Source: Maricaulis sp048270095 (lineage in GTDB: Bacteria > Pseudomonadota > Alphaproteobacteria > Caulobacterales > Maricaulaceae). Taken from it: 64,000 nucleotides of DNA. The DNA lies in assembly GCF_048270095.1 (NCBI RefSeq), contig NZ_JBLWTL010000015.1:9283-73282 (forward strand), given 5' to 3'. Made by a program: the position numbers and the translations under genes. The notes below the pieces were generated by a model. The model had not been told where the DNA came from. It saw nothing but the letters and a program-made list of their open reading frames with translations, and searched no databases. This document shows positions 1-9,259 of the stretch, in pieces; the first letter of the stretch is position 1; the number at the start of each line of letters is the position of its first letter.

Positions 1-1
1 A

Positions 2-448
2 ATCCATCCCGTCACCACGCGCCGTACCCAGGCCGACCGCAGCAAGCCGGAACGTTTTCACCTCATCGCCAAGGAAGCCGCCGAGCAGACCGAACGGCTC
101 GACCTGCCGGTGATCGCGCCAATCGAGCGGCTTGAGCGCTTGCTGGAGGGCTGGGATCCGGCGCGTCTTTTGTATTATTGCGACGAGGCTGGCGATGATG
201 GCGGCGAGCCCTGGGGCGGCGATACCGGCCGCGCCGGACCGATGCTGGACGTGCTGCGCGCCTACCCGGCCGGCCCCGCAGCCCTGCTGATCGGGCCGGA
301 AGGTGGATTTACGCCGGAAGAACGCACCCGGCTGCGCCAACTCGATTTCGTCCGCGCCGTCTCGCTGGGGCCGCGCATTCTACGTGCCGAGACAGCTGTT
401 ATCGCGGCGCTGGCTCTGTGGCAGGCCGCGCGCGGCGACTGGGCCTGA
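2..448 (+). CDS. rsmE: 16S rRNA m3U1498 methyltransferase RsmE, 5'-truncated by window edge
   Basis: C-terminal 148 residues of an RsmE-type SPOUT methyltransferase, which methylates N3 of U1498 in 16S rRNA using SAM. The frame is open from base 2, so the true start lies outside the window. The SPOUT knot motifs are visible: LLIGPEGGFTPEE near residue 98 of the fragment, then LGPRILRAETA near residue 122, which form the SAM-binding trefoil knot. The early part (ERFHLIAKEAAEQTERL) matches the usual EA-EQ-R segment. It sits just upstream of gshA, a common alphaproteobacterial order. Only the truncation is unusual. Confidence 0.9.
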   Translation: MHPVTTRRTQADRSKPERFHLIAKEAAEQTERLDLPVIAPIERLERLLEGWDPARLLYYCDEAGDDGGEPWGGDTGRAGPMLDVLRAYPAGPAALLIGPEGGFTPEERTRLRQLDFVRAVSLGPRILRAETAVIAALALWQAARGDWA

Positions 449-559
449 GCCTCACGTCCGCGTGAAACGCAGACCCTCGCTCTTGTTCAATGCCTCTCAC
501 CTCCATATTTGAAACCTGAATTGTTGCACGCAGATTGTTTTGCGCTTGGGGATCTTGCT

Positions 560-1936
560 ATGAGCGGCACGTATAATCAGGGCGGCGAAGGTGCCCCCAT
601 CGAACATAGCGACCAGCTGGCCGCCTATCTCGCCGCCGGTTGCAAGCCGCGCGACGCCTTTCGCATTGGCACCGAGCACGAAAAATTCGGCTTCGCCCTG
701 AACGATCACACCCCAATTCCCTATTCTGGTGACGGGCCGAGCGTGAAAAAAATGCTCGAAGGCCTTATCCGCTTTGGCTGGGAGCGCGTTGAGGAGGACG
801 GCAAGCTGGTCGCCCTCAAGCGCGAGTCTGGTTCAATCACGCTGGAACCCGGTGGCCAGTTCGAACTGTCCGGCGCGCCGTTGGAAACCGTGCACCAGAC
901 CTGCGCCGAGGTGAATCTCCACCTGTCCGAAGTGCGCGAAGTCGCCGACGAGATCGGTGCCGGTTTTCTCGGCCTCGGCTTTTCGCCGAAATGGTCACTG
1001 GAAGAGACGCCGATGATGCCCAAGGCCCGCTACGGGTTGATGAAGGCCTATATGCCCAAGGTCGGCACGATGGGGCATCAGATGATGTTCCGCTCCTGTA
1101 CCGTCCAGACCAATCTCGATTTCTCCAGCGAAGCCGACATGGTCAAGAAATTCCGCGTCTCGCTGGCCCTGCAGCCGCTGGCGACGGCGCTGTTCGCCAA
1201 TTCGCCGTTCAAGGATGGCGGGCTGAACGGCTATCTCTCCTATCGCGGCCATGTCTGGACCGATACCGACAAGCATCGCACCGGCATGCTGCCCTTCGTG
1301 TTTGAAGAGGGGATGAGTTTTCAGCGCTATGTCGACTGGGTGCTCGATGTGCCGATGTATTTCGTCAAGCGTGGCGGAAAATATCTCGACGCGACTGGCC
1401 AGAGCTTCCGCGATTTCCTTGATGGACGTCTGCCGGCCCTGCCGGGCGAAAAACCGGTGATCAGCGATTGGGAAGATCATATCGGCACCATGTTCCCCGA
1501 AGTACGCCTCAAGACTTTCCTGGAAATGCGCGGCGCCGATAGCGGGCCATGGAACACGCTCTGCGCCTTGCCGGCTTTCTGGGTCGGGCTTTTGTATGAT
1601 GACAGCGCGCTCGATGCGGCCTGGGATCTGGTCAAGGGCTGGAGCGCTGATCAGCGCGAGGGCATGCGCCTGGCCGCGGCCGTCCACGGCATGCGCGCGG
1701 GTTATGATGGTGACCGGTCGATGCGGGATCTGGCGAAGGAAGTTCTGGCGATTTCGCGCGCGGGTCTCAATGCCCGGGCACGCCTGAATAATTACGGAGA
1801 GAATGAAGCCCATTTCCTCGACGATCTCGACGAAATCGCGGCCTCCGGTGTGACGCGCGCCGATCAGCTGATCGAACGCTTCAAGGGTGAGTGGAAGGGG
1901 TCGATCGAACCGGTCTTCACCGAGTGTGCCTACTAG
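560..1936 (+). CDS. gshA: Glutamate-cysteine ligase (plant-type GshA)
   Basis: ATP-dependent ligase joining glutamate and cysteine, the first step of glutathione synthesis in the cytoplasm. The 458-residue product matches the alphaproteobacterial/plant class, not the E. coli class. The N-terminus has the substrate-site segment FRIGTEHEKFGF and, further on, LEPGGQFELSGAP, both typical of the GCS2 fold. The frame stays open to 509, but I place the start at 560 because GGGGA lies about 8 bases upstream and the product then begins MSGTYNQ, as family members do. A glutathione-linked Prx5-type peroxiredoxin is encoded at 18.0 kb. Confidence 0.93.
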   Translation: MSGTYNQGGEGAPIEHSDQLAAYLAAGCKPRDAFRIGTEHEKFGFALNDHTPIPYSGDGPSVKKMLEGLIRFGWERVEEDGKLVALKRESGSITLEPGGQFELSGAPLETVHQTCAEVNLHLSEVREVADEIGAGFLGLGFSPKWSLEETPMMPKARYGLMKAYMPKVGTMGHQMMFRSCTVQTNLDFSSEADMVKKFRVSLALQPLATALFANSPFKDGGLNGYLSYRGHVWTDTDKHRTGMLPFVFEEGMSFQRYVDWVLDVPMYFVKRGGKYLDATGQSFRDFLDGRLPALPGEKPVISDWEDHIGTMFPEVRLKTFLEMRGADSGPWNTLCALPAFWVGLLYDDSALDAAWDLVKGWSADQREGMRLAAAVHGMRAGYDGDRSMRDLAKEVLAISRAGLNARARLNNYGENEAHFLDDLDEIAASGVTRADQLIERFKGEWKGSIEPVFTECAY

Positions 1937-2072
1937 GTTTTCGCCGGCTTCACGTAGATTTGTAATCTAGATGAATGACGCAAGCGGCAAGTGAGACTTG
2001 AGCCTGCCCCGTTGCCGTGGTCAATTGCGGCAATATTTTGACCCGCATCAAGCGGGAAAAGGGGAGGTTTGC

Positions 2073-3881
2073 GTGACTGATACCAATGCCACGCCGTCGA
2101 CGGGGTCCGCGGACACGTCATTCTTTGGTCACCCGAGAGGGTTGGCGATTCTGTTTTTGACCGAGATGTGGGAGCGCTTTTCCTATTACGGGATGCGTGG
2201 CCTGCTGGTCATTTACCTGACTCAGCATTTCCTGTTCTCTGATGAACGCTCGACCCTGATCTATGGTGCCTATACGGCACTGGTCTATGTCATGACGATC
2301 ATTGGCGGCACGCTTGCTGACCGTTATCTCGGGCAGCGAAAGGCGGTCACTTTCGGCGCGATCCTTCTTGTCTTTGGTCACGGTATGATGGCGTTCGAAG
2401 GCGAAGGCTCGCGTGAGATCTTCACCTATGAAGGCGCTGCCTACGAGTTTACGCTCGATGGCCGCGGTGGCGATGCCAATCAGTTGATCGTCTCCGAGAC
2501 GGGCCAGTCCCTGATCACATTCGCGGATGAAGGCACCCGCCTGGTCATCGCTGACCCGGATGCGGTTGGTCTGCCAGCTGAATTGCCATTCTCCAGCGAT
2601 ATGACCCGCATCGAGCAGGATCCGCTCTACGTCAATATCCTCTATTTCGCCCTGGCCTTGATCATCGCCGGCGTCGGCTTCCTGAAAGCCAATATCTCGA
2701 CCATTGTCGGCGCGCTCTACGGGCTCGGCGACACACGGCGCGATTCCGGCTTCACCCTGTTCTATATGGGCATCAATATGGGCGCCTTCCTGTCGTCGGT
2801 CACCGTCGGCATTATCGGGATCGTCTATGGCTGGGCCTGGGGCTTCGGTCTTGCCGGTATCGGCATGTTGCTCGGCCTGTTTACCTTCCTCTTCTTCCAG
2901 GGCTGGCTGGGTGGCCGCGCAGAGCCGCCAAACCCGGAAAAGCTCAAGGAAAAAGTGTTCGGACCGATCAATGTCGAGATGGCCTGCTATCTCGCCGGCC
3001 TCGGCATTATCGGCGTTGCCATGCTCGCCGTCATGAATCCGGAGTATATGGGTGGCGTTCTCGGGCCGCTGGGCGTGATCATGTTCGTCGTCCTGGTCGG
3101 CTATGCGCTGCTCAAGACCAAGGGTGCGGAACAAGGCAAGATGTTCGCGGCGATCTATTTCGTGCTGGCGCAGATCCCGTTCTGGGCCCTGTTCGAGCAG
3201 GCCGGTTCGTCACTGACCCTGTTCACCGACCGTTTGGTGGATCGCACGATGTTCGGCATTTCGGTGCCGTCGCCGGTCTTCCAGGGGCTCAATGCAGCCT
3301 TCATCTTCATCTTCGCACCGCTGATTGCCTGGCTGTGGATCTGGCTCGCCAAGCGCGGCCGCAATCCATCCACACCGGTCAAGTTCGCACTGGGTGTGTT
3401 CATGGCGGGCCTGGGCTTCTACGCCCTGGTTGGCGGCATGGGTGTCAGCGGCGGAACCGGCCTGACGGCCGTCTACTTCGTCTTCCTGATCTACTGGATT
3501 CACACCATGGGTGAGCTGATGCTCTCCCCGGTCGGATTGTCGGCGGTGACCAAGTTGGCACCACCAGCCGTCGTCGGCATGACGATGGGCGCCTGGTTCC
3601 TGTATTCGGGCCTGTCCAACTTCCTCGCCGGTGTCATCGCCTCATCGACCGGCGCGGAAACCATTGGCGGTCAATTGACCGACGTGGCAGCCGCCAAGGC
3701 GACCTATATCGAGATCTACTCCCAGGTCGGGATGATCGCGATGGCGATCGCCGTCGTGATGCTGTTGATCTCGCCAATCATCAAGAAAATGATGGGCGAT
3801 GCCGACGGCACGATGACGCCGCATCCAACCGAGACTGAAGCGGGTGGTCCATCGATGGATCGTTCCTCCGGCGCCCCGTAG
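2073..3881 (+). CDS. POT/PTR family proton-coupled oligopeptide transporter with periplasmic insert
   Basis: Inner-membrane MFS transporter of the proton-dependent oligopeptide family, importing di- and tripeptides. The POT signature EMWERFSYYG follows an FFGHPRGLAIL start, and there are about 12 or more hydrophobic helices over 602 residues. A GTG start at 2073 is chosen because GGGGAGG ends 5 bases upstream; upstream ATG-type extensions add unrelated sequence. An acidic, soluble stretch of about 75 residues (about 110-187) separates the third and fourth helices. By the usual topology this loop is periplasmic. The gene ends in a strong terminator shared with the convergent protease gene. Confidence 0.9.
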   Translation: MTDTNATPSTGSADTSFFGHPRGLAILFLTEMWERFSYYGMRGLLVIYLTQHFLFSDERSTLIYGAYTALVYVMTIIGGTLADRYLGQRKAVTFGAILLVFGHGMMAFEGEGSREIFTYEGAAYEFTLDGRGGDANQLIVSETGQSLITFADEGTRLVIADPDAVGLPAELPFSSDMTRIEQDPLYVNILYFALALIIAGVGFLKANISTIVGALYGLGDTRRDSGFTLFYMGINMGAFLSSVTVGIIGIVYGWAWGFGLAGIGMLLGLFTFLFFQGWLGGRAEPPNPEKLKEKVFGPINVEMACYLAGLGIIGVAMLAVMNPEYMGGVLGPLGVIMFVVLVGYALLKTKGAEQGKMFAAIYFVLAQIPFWALFEQAGSSLTLFTDRLVDRTMFGISVPSPVFQGLNAAFIFIFAPLIAWLWIWLAKRGRNPSTPVKFALGVFMAGLGFYALVGGMGVSGGTGLTAVYFVFLIYWIHTMGELMLSPVGLSAVTKLAPPAVVGMTMGAWFLYSGLSNFLAGVIASSTGAETIGGQLTDVAAAKATYIEIYSQVGMIAMAIAVVMLLISPIIKKMMGDADGTMTPHPTETEAGGPSMDRSSGAP

Positions 3882-3902
3882 GCACCGGATCAATACCAAT
3901 AG

Positions 3903-3936
3903 AAAAGGCCGCGGAGCGATTGCCCCGCGGCCTTTT
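3903..3936. terminator. Bidirectional intrinsic terminator
   Basis: A perfect 12-bp inverted repeat (AAAAGGCCGCGG / CCGCGGCCTTTT) with a 10-base loop is followed by a T run on the plus strand and preceded by an A run, so it works in both directions. It lies between the convergent transporter and retropepsin-like genes. Confidence 0.9.
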
Positions 3937-3957
3937 TTTCTGCGCGGAAACTGGCGT

Positions 3958-4941
3958 CTAGCGCCGGCGGTCCGGCTCCGGTGCCTCGGCCTGCGCGCGG
4001 CCATTGCGGCAGACATCGCGCGCTTCGGCGGCGCTGATCTCGAAAACGCCCGCTTCGCGATCGACGGTGAGTGTTGCGTATCGGAGCACATCCATGCCGA
4101 TCACCATGGCCGGCATCCGGCTCCAGTCGAGCGCTTCGAAAATGTCGAGATCCGCCTGCAGCGCCACGACCGAGTTCAGGCACAGCCCGCCCAGCTGGAG
4201 ATTGCGCAGGAGGACGGTCTCGGCCTCGGCCACGGTTTCGTCCTGCAGCCGTCCCTCAATCCCGTTGATGCTATAGGTGATGCCGCCGGCATGGTTGTGG
4301 ACCTGGTTGAGCAATTGTTCATTGACCAGTGTCCGGGCGCTGCCGGAATCGACCAGGACGCGCACGCCGCGCATTCCGCGTCGGAGATCGGCCTGACCGA
4401 GAAGCAGGTTTTGCGGATTGACCCAGCCATCGGCATGGTCCGGCGCGGCGCTGTCAAGGGTCAGCGTCGCGGCGGCGAAATCGAGCCTGTAGCGATCGGT
4501 CGGCAAGGCATCGGCCCCCAACAAACCCGCCACTGGATGGGGCTGGGTGGGGTCGACCGGGATCACGACGCTATTGAGCGAAACCGGCTCCAGGTCGCCG
4601 AAGCGCAAGTCGTGCAGCGCAAAGCGCTCCGCGGAGAAGCGGGTGGTCAAAGACTGGACATCGCCATAATTCTCCCACACCGAGTGGAAGCCGAGTTCCT
4701 CCGCGACCGGCTGGGCGATCGCGGTATTGCTGGCCCCGGTGTCGACCAGGAATGTATAGGGACCACTGTCCCCGATCTCGACCTCGACGATCAGATGCCC
4801 GCTTGGCGCGCGTTGCAATGTCACCGGCTCAGCCAGGCCGATGGCCGGGATCAACAGCGCGGCGAGGCCGGCGAGCAGGGTCTGGCGCGAGCGGCGATGG
4901 GGGCGTGCAGGAGGCTGTGTCAGGCGTTCTTTCAATGGCAT
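3958..4941 (-). CDS. Secreted retropepsin-like aspartic protease with two protease motifs
   Basis: 327-residue exported protein with a basic N-terminus and a hydrophobic core (LLAGLAALLIPAIGLAEP), likely a signal peptide. Two aspartic-protease active-site motifs are seen, FLVDTGASNTAI near residue 65 and VLVDSGSARTLVN near residue 195. Retropepsin-like bacterial proteases usually work as dimers with one such motif per chain; here both lobes are in one polypeptide, pepsin-fashion. Start at 4941 is chosen for a GAGGA about 8 bases upstream; the longer frame to 5043 adds a low-complexity leader. The substrate is unknown. Confidence 0.78.
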   Translation of the reverse strand: MPLKERLTQPPARPHRRSRQTLLAGLAALLIPAIGLAEPVTLQRAPSGHLIVEVEIGDSGPYTFLVDTGASNTAIAQPVAEELGFHSVWENYGDVQSLTTRFSAERFALHDLRFGDLEPVSLNSVVIPVDPTQPHPVAGLLGADALPTDRYRLDFAAATLTLDSAAPDHADGWVNPQNLLLGQADLRRGMRGVRVLVDSGSARTLVNEQLLNQVHNHAGGITYSINGIEGRLQDETVAEAETVLLRNLQLGGLCLNSVVALQADLDIFEALDWSRMPAMVIGMDVLRYATLTVDREAGVFEISAAEARDVCRNGRAQAEAPEPDRRR

Positions 4942-5127
4942 CGAGCGTGTCCTCGGGTCGTGAGACGGGCCGGGGCGGCAATGCGGTCGAACTCCGGACT
5001 GGCCGCGTGCCGTGAGCGGTTGAACAGGCATGCACGTCTGCATTCGCGTCCGGATGGGCTCACGCTAGCCGTGAACGCTGCTGCGCGCCACACTTTGCCC
5101 GCCCGGCTCTCGCAGACGTGATCACCT

Positions 5128-5159
5128 GGCAGCCGGGCCGGGAGTGCCGCCCGGCTGCC
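5128..5159 (-). terminator. GC-rich hairpin downstream of TonB-dependent receptor
   Basis: A perfect 11-bp inverted repeat (GGCAGCCGGGC / GCCCGGCTGCC, 10-base loop) lies just after the stop codon of the minus-strand receptor. No T run follows, so it may be a 3'-end stabiliser or weak terminator. Confidence 0.5.
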
Positions 5160-5175
5160 GTGGCGAAGCTTGGCG

Positions 5176-7293
5176 TCAGAAGGTTCCGCGTACCCGCAGA
5201 TACCAGATCGAGCCCGAGCTCTCCGTGCGGTATTCGGTGTTCGTCACCAGGCCTGCGGCGCGGGAGCCGTCATAGAAGACCCGTTCGCGCTTATCACCGG
5301 TATTGAGTACGCCATCGACGCCAAGCCGGGTCGTGACACCGCCCCATCGGGTGGTCTCGATATAGAGATCGAGATCACCATCGGTATTGTCATAGAGGCG
5401 GAATTCCTGGGCGCGGTAGACCTCGCCATCGGAGACCCAGTGATAATCCCAGCCCCAGGCGAGCTGCTGCGCCGGGAAGGTCTGGCGGTAATCAAGGCCG
5501 AGTTCCCATTCGCGGGTGCCGGAGAAGGCGCGATCCTGGCCCGTGAGCGGGTCTTCGACATTGGTATTATACCACTCGCCGAACACGTCGATCACGGCAT
5601 TGCTCAGGCCGAAACGGTCGAGTGGTGTGGTCAGATTGACGGTGACGCGCAGATTGGTGCCGTCGCCAATATTGCCTGGCGCATCGAACACGCCGGTCGG
5701 CGTGGTGATCGGCACCCAGCCATCGAGATCCTCGATCCAGTCATAACCGACCTGGAGCGAGGCTGAGCCGTCATCCCCGAAACGGCGTTCCCACTCGGCC
5801 TCCAGCGTCCAGGTGCGCTGGGGGACATAATCGGGATTGCCGAGGGTGGCGTTATTGTCGGCAATATCGATCGAGCTGGCGAATTTGCCGAAATCCAGCT
5901 GATCGACATCGCGCCTTGCGGTCAGGCGCAAGCGGTTGTGCTCGTCCTGGCGCCAGTTCAGCGTCAGGCTTGGCTTGGGGTAGGCGAAGGAGCGTGACTG
6001 TTCGGAATCGCCGGTCTGCACGATCTCCGAGAATTCATAACGCAGACCGCTCTCCAGGCTGAGCCGGTCGCTGACCGTCCAGGTATGATTGACGAAAATC
6101 TCGCTGCGCGTCTCCTCGACGCGGGTATTGGCGACCGGCAGCACGATCGGCGTGACGGTCACACCATCATCCTCGAACAGGGCCAGGCCGGTCGCGCGGG
6201 CATTGACCGCGATCTCGGCACCAAATTCGAAGGCGTGGCGCTCGTCCGGGGTCCAGGCGAGGGTCTGGCGCAGGGCCGTTTCCTCGGTCTCGCCATTGGC
6301 CTCGACGATGATGGCATCGACAAAACCGGATACGGGATCATAGGTCTCATAGGCTTCCGGACCGTCATCCCAGGTCTCGCGGTCGAGCAGCGCCATCGTC
6401 TGGATCGAGATGGTGGGGCTCAGCTCGCGCGCATAACTGACCGAGCCGAGATAGGAATTGCCGTGATTGCTGGTCGCGTTCTGCTCATAGCGCAGCGGCA
6501 CATGGCCAGAGCCGGACGGTGCGTCGATGAAGGAAACCTGGGTGCGCTTCCAGTCCCAGACAGTGCCCTGGAGGTCGAAGCGGAGGCTGGACCGGTCATC
6601 GATCTGCCAGTTCAGCGAGAACGAGGGCTCGGCTTCGCGGTAATGGCGCTGATCATTGTCGCGCTGGATCTCCACCAGGGTATCGCTGGCATCGAGCAGG
6701 GTGCGGCGGCGATGGATCCGGTTGCCTTCGGTGCCGACATCGAGGCCGAAGCTCAGTTCGACCGGGCCCGCGACCGTCGCGTAGGAGATGATCCCGCGCG
6801 GCCCCAGCCGGCCCGATGGCGACATCCGCAAGCGCGCGTCAAACGATCCGGAATTGCCCGCGCCCTCGACGAGGATGATATTCACCAGCCGCGAATGGCC
6901 GCGCATATTGTATTCCGGCAGGGCTTCCTGGATCAGTTCCAGCTGCGCGACATCGGCAATCGGGATGCGTTGCAGCACCGTGTCCAGCGACAGGGATTTA
7001 TTGGACGGGCGGGTGCCATTGATCAGCACATTGCCGAAACTGTCGCCCAGGCCGCGCCGGCTGGTATCACCATCGGACAGGGAAAAGCCGGGAATGCGCT
7101 GCACCATGTCCAGCGCCGTGACTGGAGAGAAGGCATCGAAATAGGCCTTGCTGAAAATCGAGCGGCCGTCCTGGCTGTCGGCCTCGAGGCTTTCACCCGC
7201 GACCGTCTCTGCCTGAATGACGGCCCATGCCGGTGTGCCAAGTGTGGCGAGACAGGCTGTGCCCGCGATCGCCGATGTCAAAAAATCTCGCAT
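5176..7293 (-). CDS. TonB-dependent outer-membrane receptor (plug plus beta-barrel)
   Basis: 705-residue outer-membrane receptor that would import a substrate using TonB energy. A signal peptide (FLTSAIAGTACLATLGTPAWA) is followed by a plug domain: the segment DMVQRIPGFSLSDGD, then FGNVLINGTRPSNKS and an IELIQ-like stretch. A long beta-barrel of alternating aromatic and polar segments ends in an aromatic terminal residue (VRGTF). There is no STN domain, so no direct link to sigma signalling is evident. Start at 7293 is chosen because a G-rich SD lies about 5 bases upstream. The substrate cannot be named from sequence. Confidence 0.85.
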   Translation of the reverse strand: MRDFLTSAIAGTACLATLGTPAWAVIQAETVAGESLEADSQDGRSIFSKAYFDAFSPVTALDMVQRIPGFSLSDGDTSRRGLGDSFGNVLINGTRPSNKSLSLDTVLQRIPIADVAQLELIQEALPEYNMRGHSRLVNIILVEGAGNSGSFDARLRMSPSGRLGPRGIISYATVAGPVELSFGLDVGTEGNRIHRRRTLLDASDTLVEIQRDNDQRHYREAEPSFSLNWQIDDRSSLRFDLQGTVWDWKRTQVSFIDAPSGSGHVPLRYEQNATSNHGNSYLGSVSYARELSPTISIQTMALLDRETWDDGPEAYETYDPVSGFVDAIIVEANGETEETALRQTLAWTPDERHAFEFGAEIAVNARATGLALFEDDGVTVTPIVLPVANTRVEETRSEIFVNHTWTVSDRLSLESGLRYEFSEIVQTGDSEQSRSFAYPKPSLTLNWRQDEHNRLRLTARRDVDQLDFGKFASSIDIADNNATLGNPDYVPQRTWTLEAEWERRFGDDGSASLQVGYDWIEDLDGWVPITTPTGVFDAPGNIGDGTNLRVTVNLTTPLDRFGLSNAVIDVFGEWYNTNVEDPLTGQDRAFSGTREWELGLDYRQTFPAQQLAWGWDYHWVSDGEVYRAQEFRLYDNTDGDLDLYIETTRWGGVTTRLGVDGVLNTGDKRERVFYDGSRAAGLVTNTEYRTESSGSIWYLRVRGTF

Positions 7294-7451
7294 ATGTCCC
7301 CACAAGATGCGCCTGCCCCAAACCATGAAGCGGGAATACCAACGGACCGTTCACGAGAACACGTAATGATTGGTAATAAAGCTCACAGCGACGCGTGCGG
7401 CAGTGCGTCGCACCTGCCGTCACAGGGCTTCGCGCCAACATTGCTTTTCAG

Positions 7452-8864
7452 TCAGGCAGCGCCGCCGACGGTCAGACCGGCGATTTTCAGGCTTGGCTGG
7501 CCGACCCCGACCGGCACGCCCTGGCCACCCTTGCCACACATGCCAACGCCCGGATCCATCGCGAAATCATCGCCGATCATGGTGATCTGGGTCAGCGCCG
7601 TCGGGCCATCGCCGATCAGGGTTGCGCCCTTCACAGGGGCCTCGATCTTGCCATTGCGGACCCGATAGGCCTCGGTGCACTGGAAGACGAATTTGCCCGA
7701 GGTGATATCGACCTGGCCGCCGCCGAAATTGACCGCATAAATCCCGTCCGTCAGGCTGGCGACCATTTCCTCCGGCTTGTGCTGGCCGCCCAGCATATAG
7801 GTATTGGTCATGCGTGGCAGGGGTGGATAGGCGTAGGATTGCCGGCGGCCATTGCCGGTCGGTGCCTGGCCCATCAGCCGCGCATTCATCCGGTCCTGCA
7901 TATAGCCGACCAGAATCCCGTCCTCGATCAGCACGGTGCGCTCGGTCGGCGTGCCCTCATCATCAATGGTGAGCGAGCCGCGACGCTTTTCCATCGTGCC
8001 GTCATCGACAATGGTGACGCCGCGCGATGCGACGCGCTCGCCCATGCGGCCGGCGAAGGCCGAGGAGCCCTTGCGGTTGAAATCGCCTTCCAGCCCGTGA
8101 CCGACGGCTTCGTGCAACAGCACGGCAGGCCAGCCAGGGCCAAGCACCACATCCATCACACCGGCGGGAATATCGATGGCGTCCAGATTGACGCGCGCAA
8201 TCCGCATCGCCTCATTGGCCAGGCCTTTCCAGGCGTCCGGCGCGATCCACTGATCGAACTCGGCGCGCCCGCCGGCACCGGCCGAGCCGGTCTCGCGGCG
8301 GCCATCACGCTCGACCGTGACCGAGACATTGAGGCGGACGAGCGGGCGGATATCGGTTTTCATATCGCCATCGGCGCGCAGGATGGAGATCGAGCGTGTC
8401 GAGCCGGCGATCGAGGCGCTGACCTGGACCACGGATGGATCCTTGGCGCGGCAATAGGCGTCGATCTCCTGCAACAGGGCGGATTTGACCTCGAAGGCCG
8501 GATTGGCGACCGGGTCAATCGCGTCATAGAGCTTGCGGTTGGTGCCCGCAGGCGGCGGCGCGAGGATGGCCGCCGGGCCGCGCTTCACGGCCGAGGCCGT
8601 CTCGGCGGCGCGCTTGACCGCGTCCAGTGTCGGGTCCGAGGAATGGGCATAGCCAAAGGCTTCACCGGAGACGCAGCGCAGGCCGAAGCCGCGGCTGGTG
8701 TCAAAATTGGAGGCCTTCATGCGGCCATCATCGAAGACCAGCGATTCCGAGGCCGCGGTCTCCAGAAACAATTCGCCATCATCGGCACCGGACATCGCCT
8801 CGGCGAGCACAGGCCGGACATCGTCAGCATCGAATTCGAACTGGGAGATCGGTTCGTCGGACAT
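7452..8864 (-). CDS. tldD: Metalloprotease TldD
   Basis: Zinc-metalloprotease subunit of the TldD/TldE (PmbA) pair, which trims peptides such as modified peptides and unfolded proteins in the cytoplasm. The HEAVGHG motif (His251, Glu252, His256) is the metal-binding HExxxH of TldD, and the GMCGKGGQGVPVG segment near the C-terminus is also characteristic. The frame is open to 8903, but the ATG at 8864 has a GAGG about 7 bases upstream and gives a family-like N-terminus, so I prefer it (470 residues). tldD divergent from coxB is a frequent alphaproteobacterial arrangement. Confidence 0.93.
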   Translation of the reverse strand: MSDEPISQFEFDADDVRPVLAEAMSGADDGELFLETAASESLVFDDGRMKASNFDTSRGFGLRCVSGEAFGYAHSSDPTLDAVKRAAETASAVKRGPAAILAPPPAGTNRKLYDAIDPVANPAFEVKSALLQEIDAYCRAKDPSVVQVSASIAGSTRSISILRADGDMKTDIRPLVRLNVSVTVERDGRRETGSAGAGGRAEFDQWIAPDAWKGLANEAMRIARVNLDAIDIPAGVMDVVLGPGWPAVLLHEAVGHGLEGDFNRKGSSAFAGRMGERVASRGVTIVDDGTMEKRRGSLTIDDEGTPTERTVLIEDGILVGYMQDRMNARLMGQAPTGNGRRQSYAYPPLPRMTNTYMLGGQHKPEEMVASLTDGIYAVNFGGGQVDITSGKFVFQCTEAYRVRNGKIEAPVKGATLIGDGPTALTQITMIGDDFAMDPGVGMCGKGGQGVPVGVGQPSLKIAGLTVGGAA

Positions 8865-9174
8865 GATGGGCCTCACTTCTGCTTCTTCGGATGGGTTAGA
8901 CATAGTTCAGCGCGTGCCCTGAGGGAATAAGCACGGGTCCGGGCAATCGCAGCGTTTCGCCGATTCGAGCCCTGCCATGCCTGCCCAGACTGAGACGATT
9001 GGACGCACGCGCGCCGCCGCCCGGCCGTGAAACCGCAAATCCGATAGTGATTTCATGTGGAAAGCCAGCCTATGACAGTCCGTAGCCGGGCCGGTAAGCG
9101 ACTGAACAGCTTGAATTTTTCTGAAAATTGGACCAAGCCCTGCTCAACGCGCTACAAAAAGTGTGCTTGGTGAC

Positions 9175-9203
9175 CTGACAGCGTCAGTGACCACCTCTAT
9201 ATT
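9175..9203 (+). promoter_or_regulatory. Candidate sigma70 promoter of the cox operon
   Basis: CTGACA, a 17-bp spacer and TATATT lie about 57 bases upstream of the coxB start. This is a good match to the general -35/-10 pattern. The rest of the intergenic stretch from 8865 to 9259 between tldD and coxB shows no convincing gene. The prediction rests on pattern only. Confidence 0.45.
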
Positions 9204-9259
9204 CCGCCGCCATCGGTGAGGGTTTCCTCACCTTCACGCCTGACTTGTATGGGGAAGCC

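Noticed and set aside
509..559. Upstream ATG extension of gshA
   Set aside because: No SD before 509, and the extra 17 residues do not resemble the family N-terminus; GGGGA precedes 560.
6085..7668. 527-codon frame on the plus strand opposite the TonB-dependent receptor
   Set aside because: Composition of a GC-rich shadow frame (Asp, Arg, Gly, Ile rich), no motifs, and it crosses from the receptor into the tldD end.
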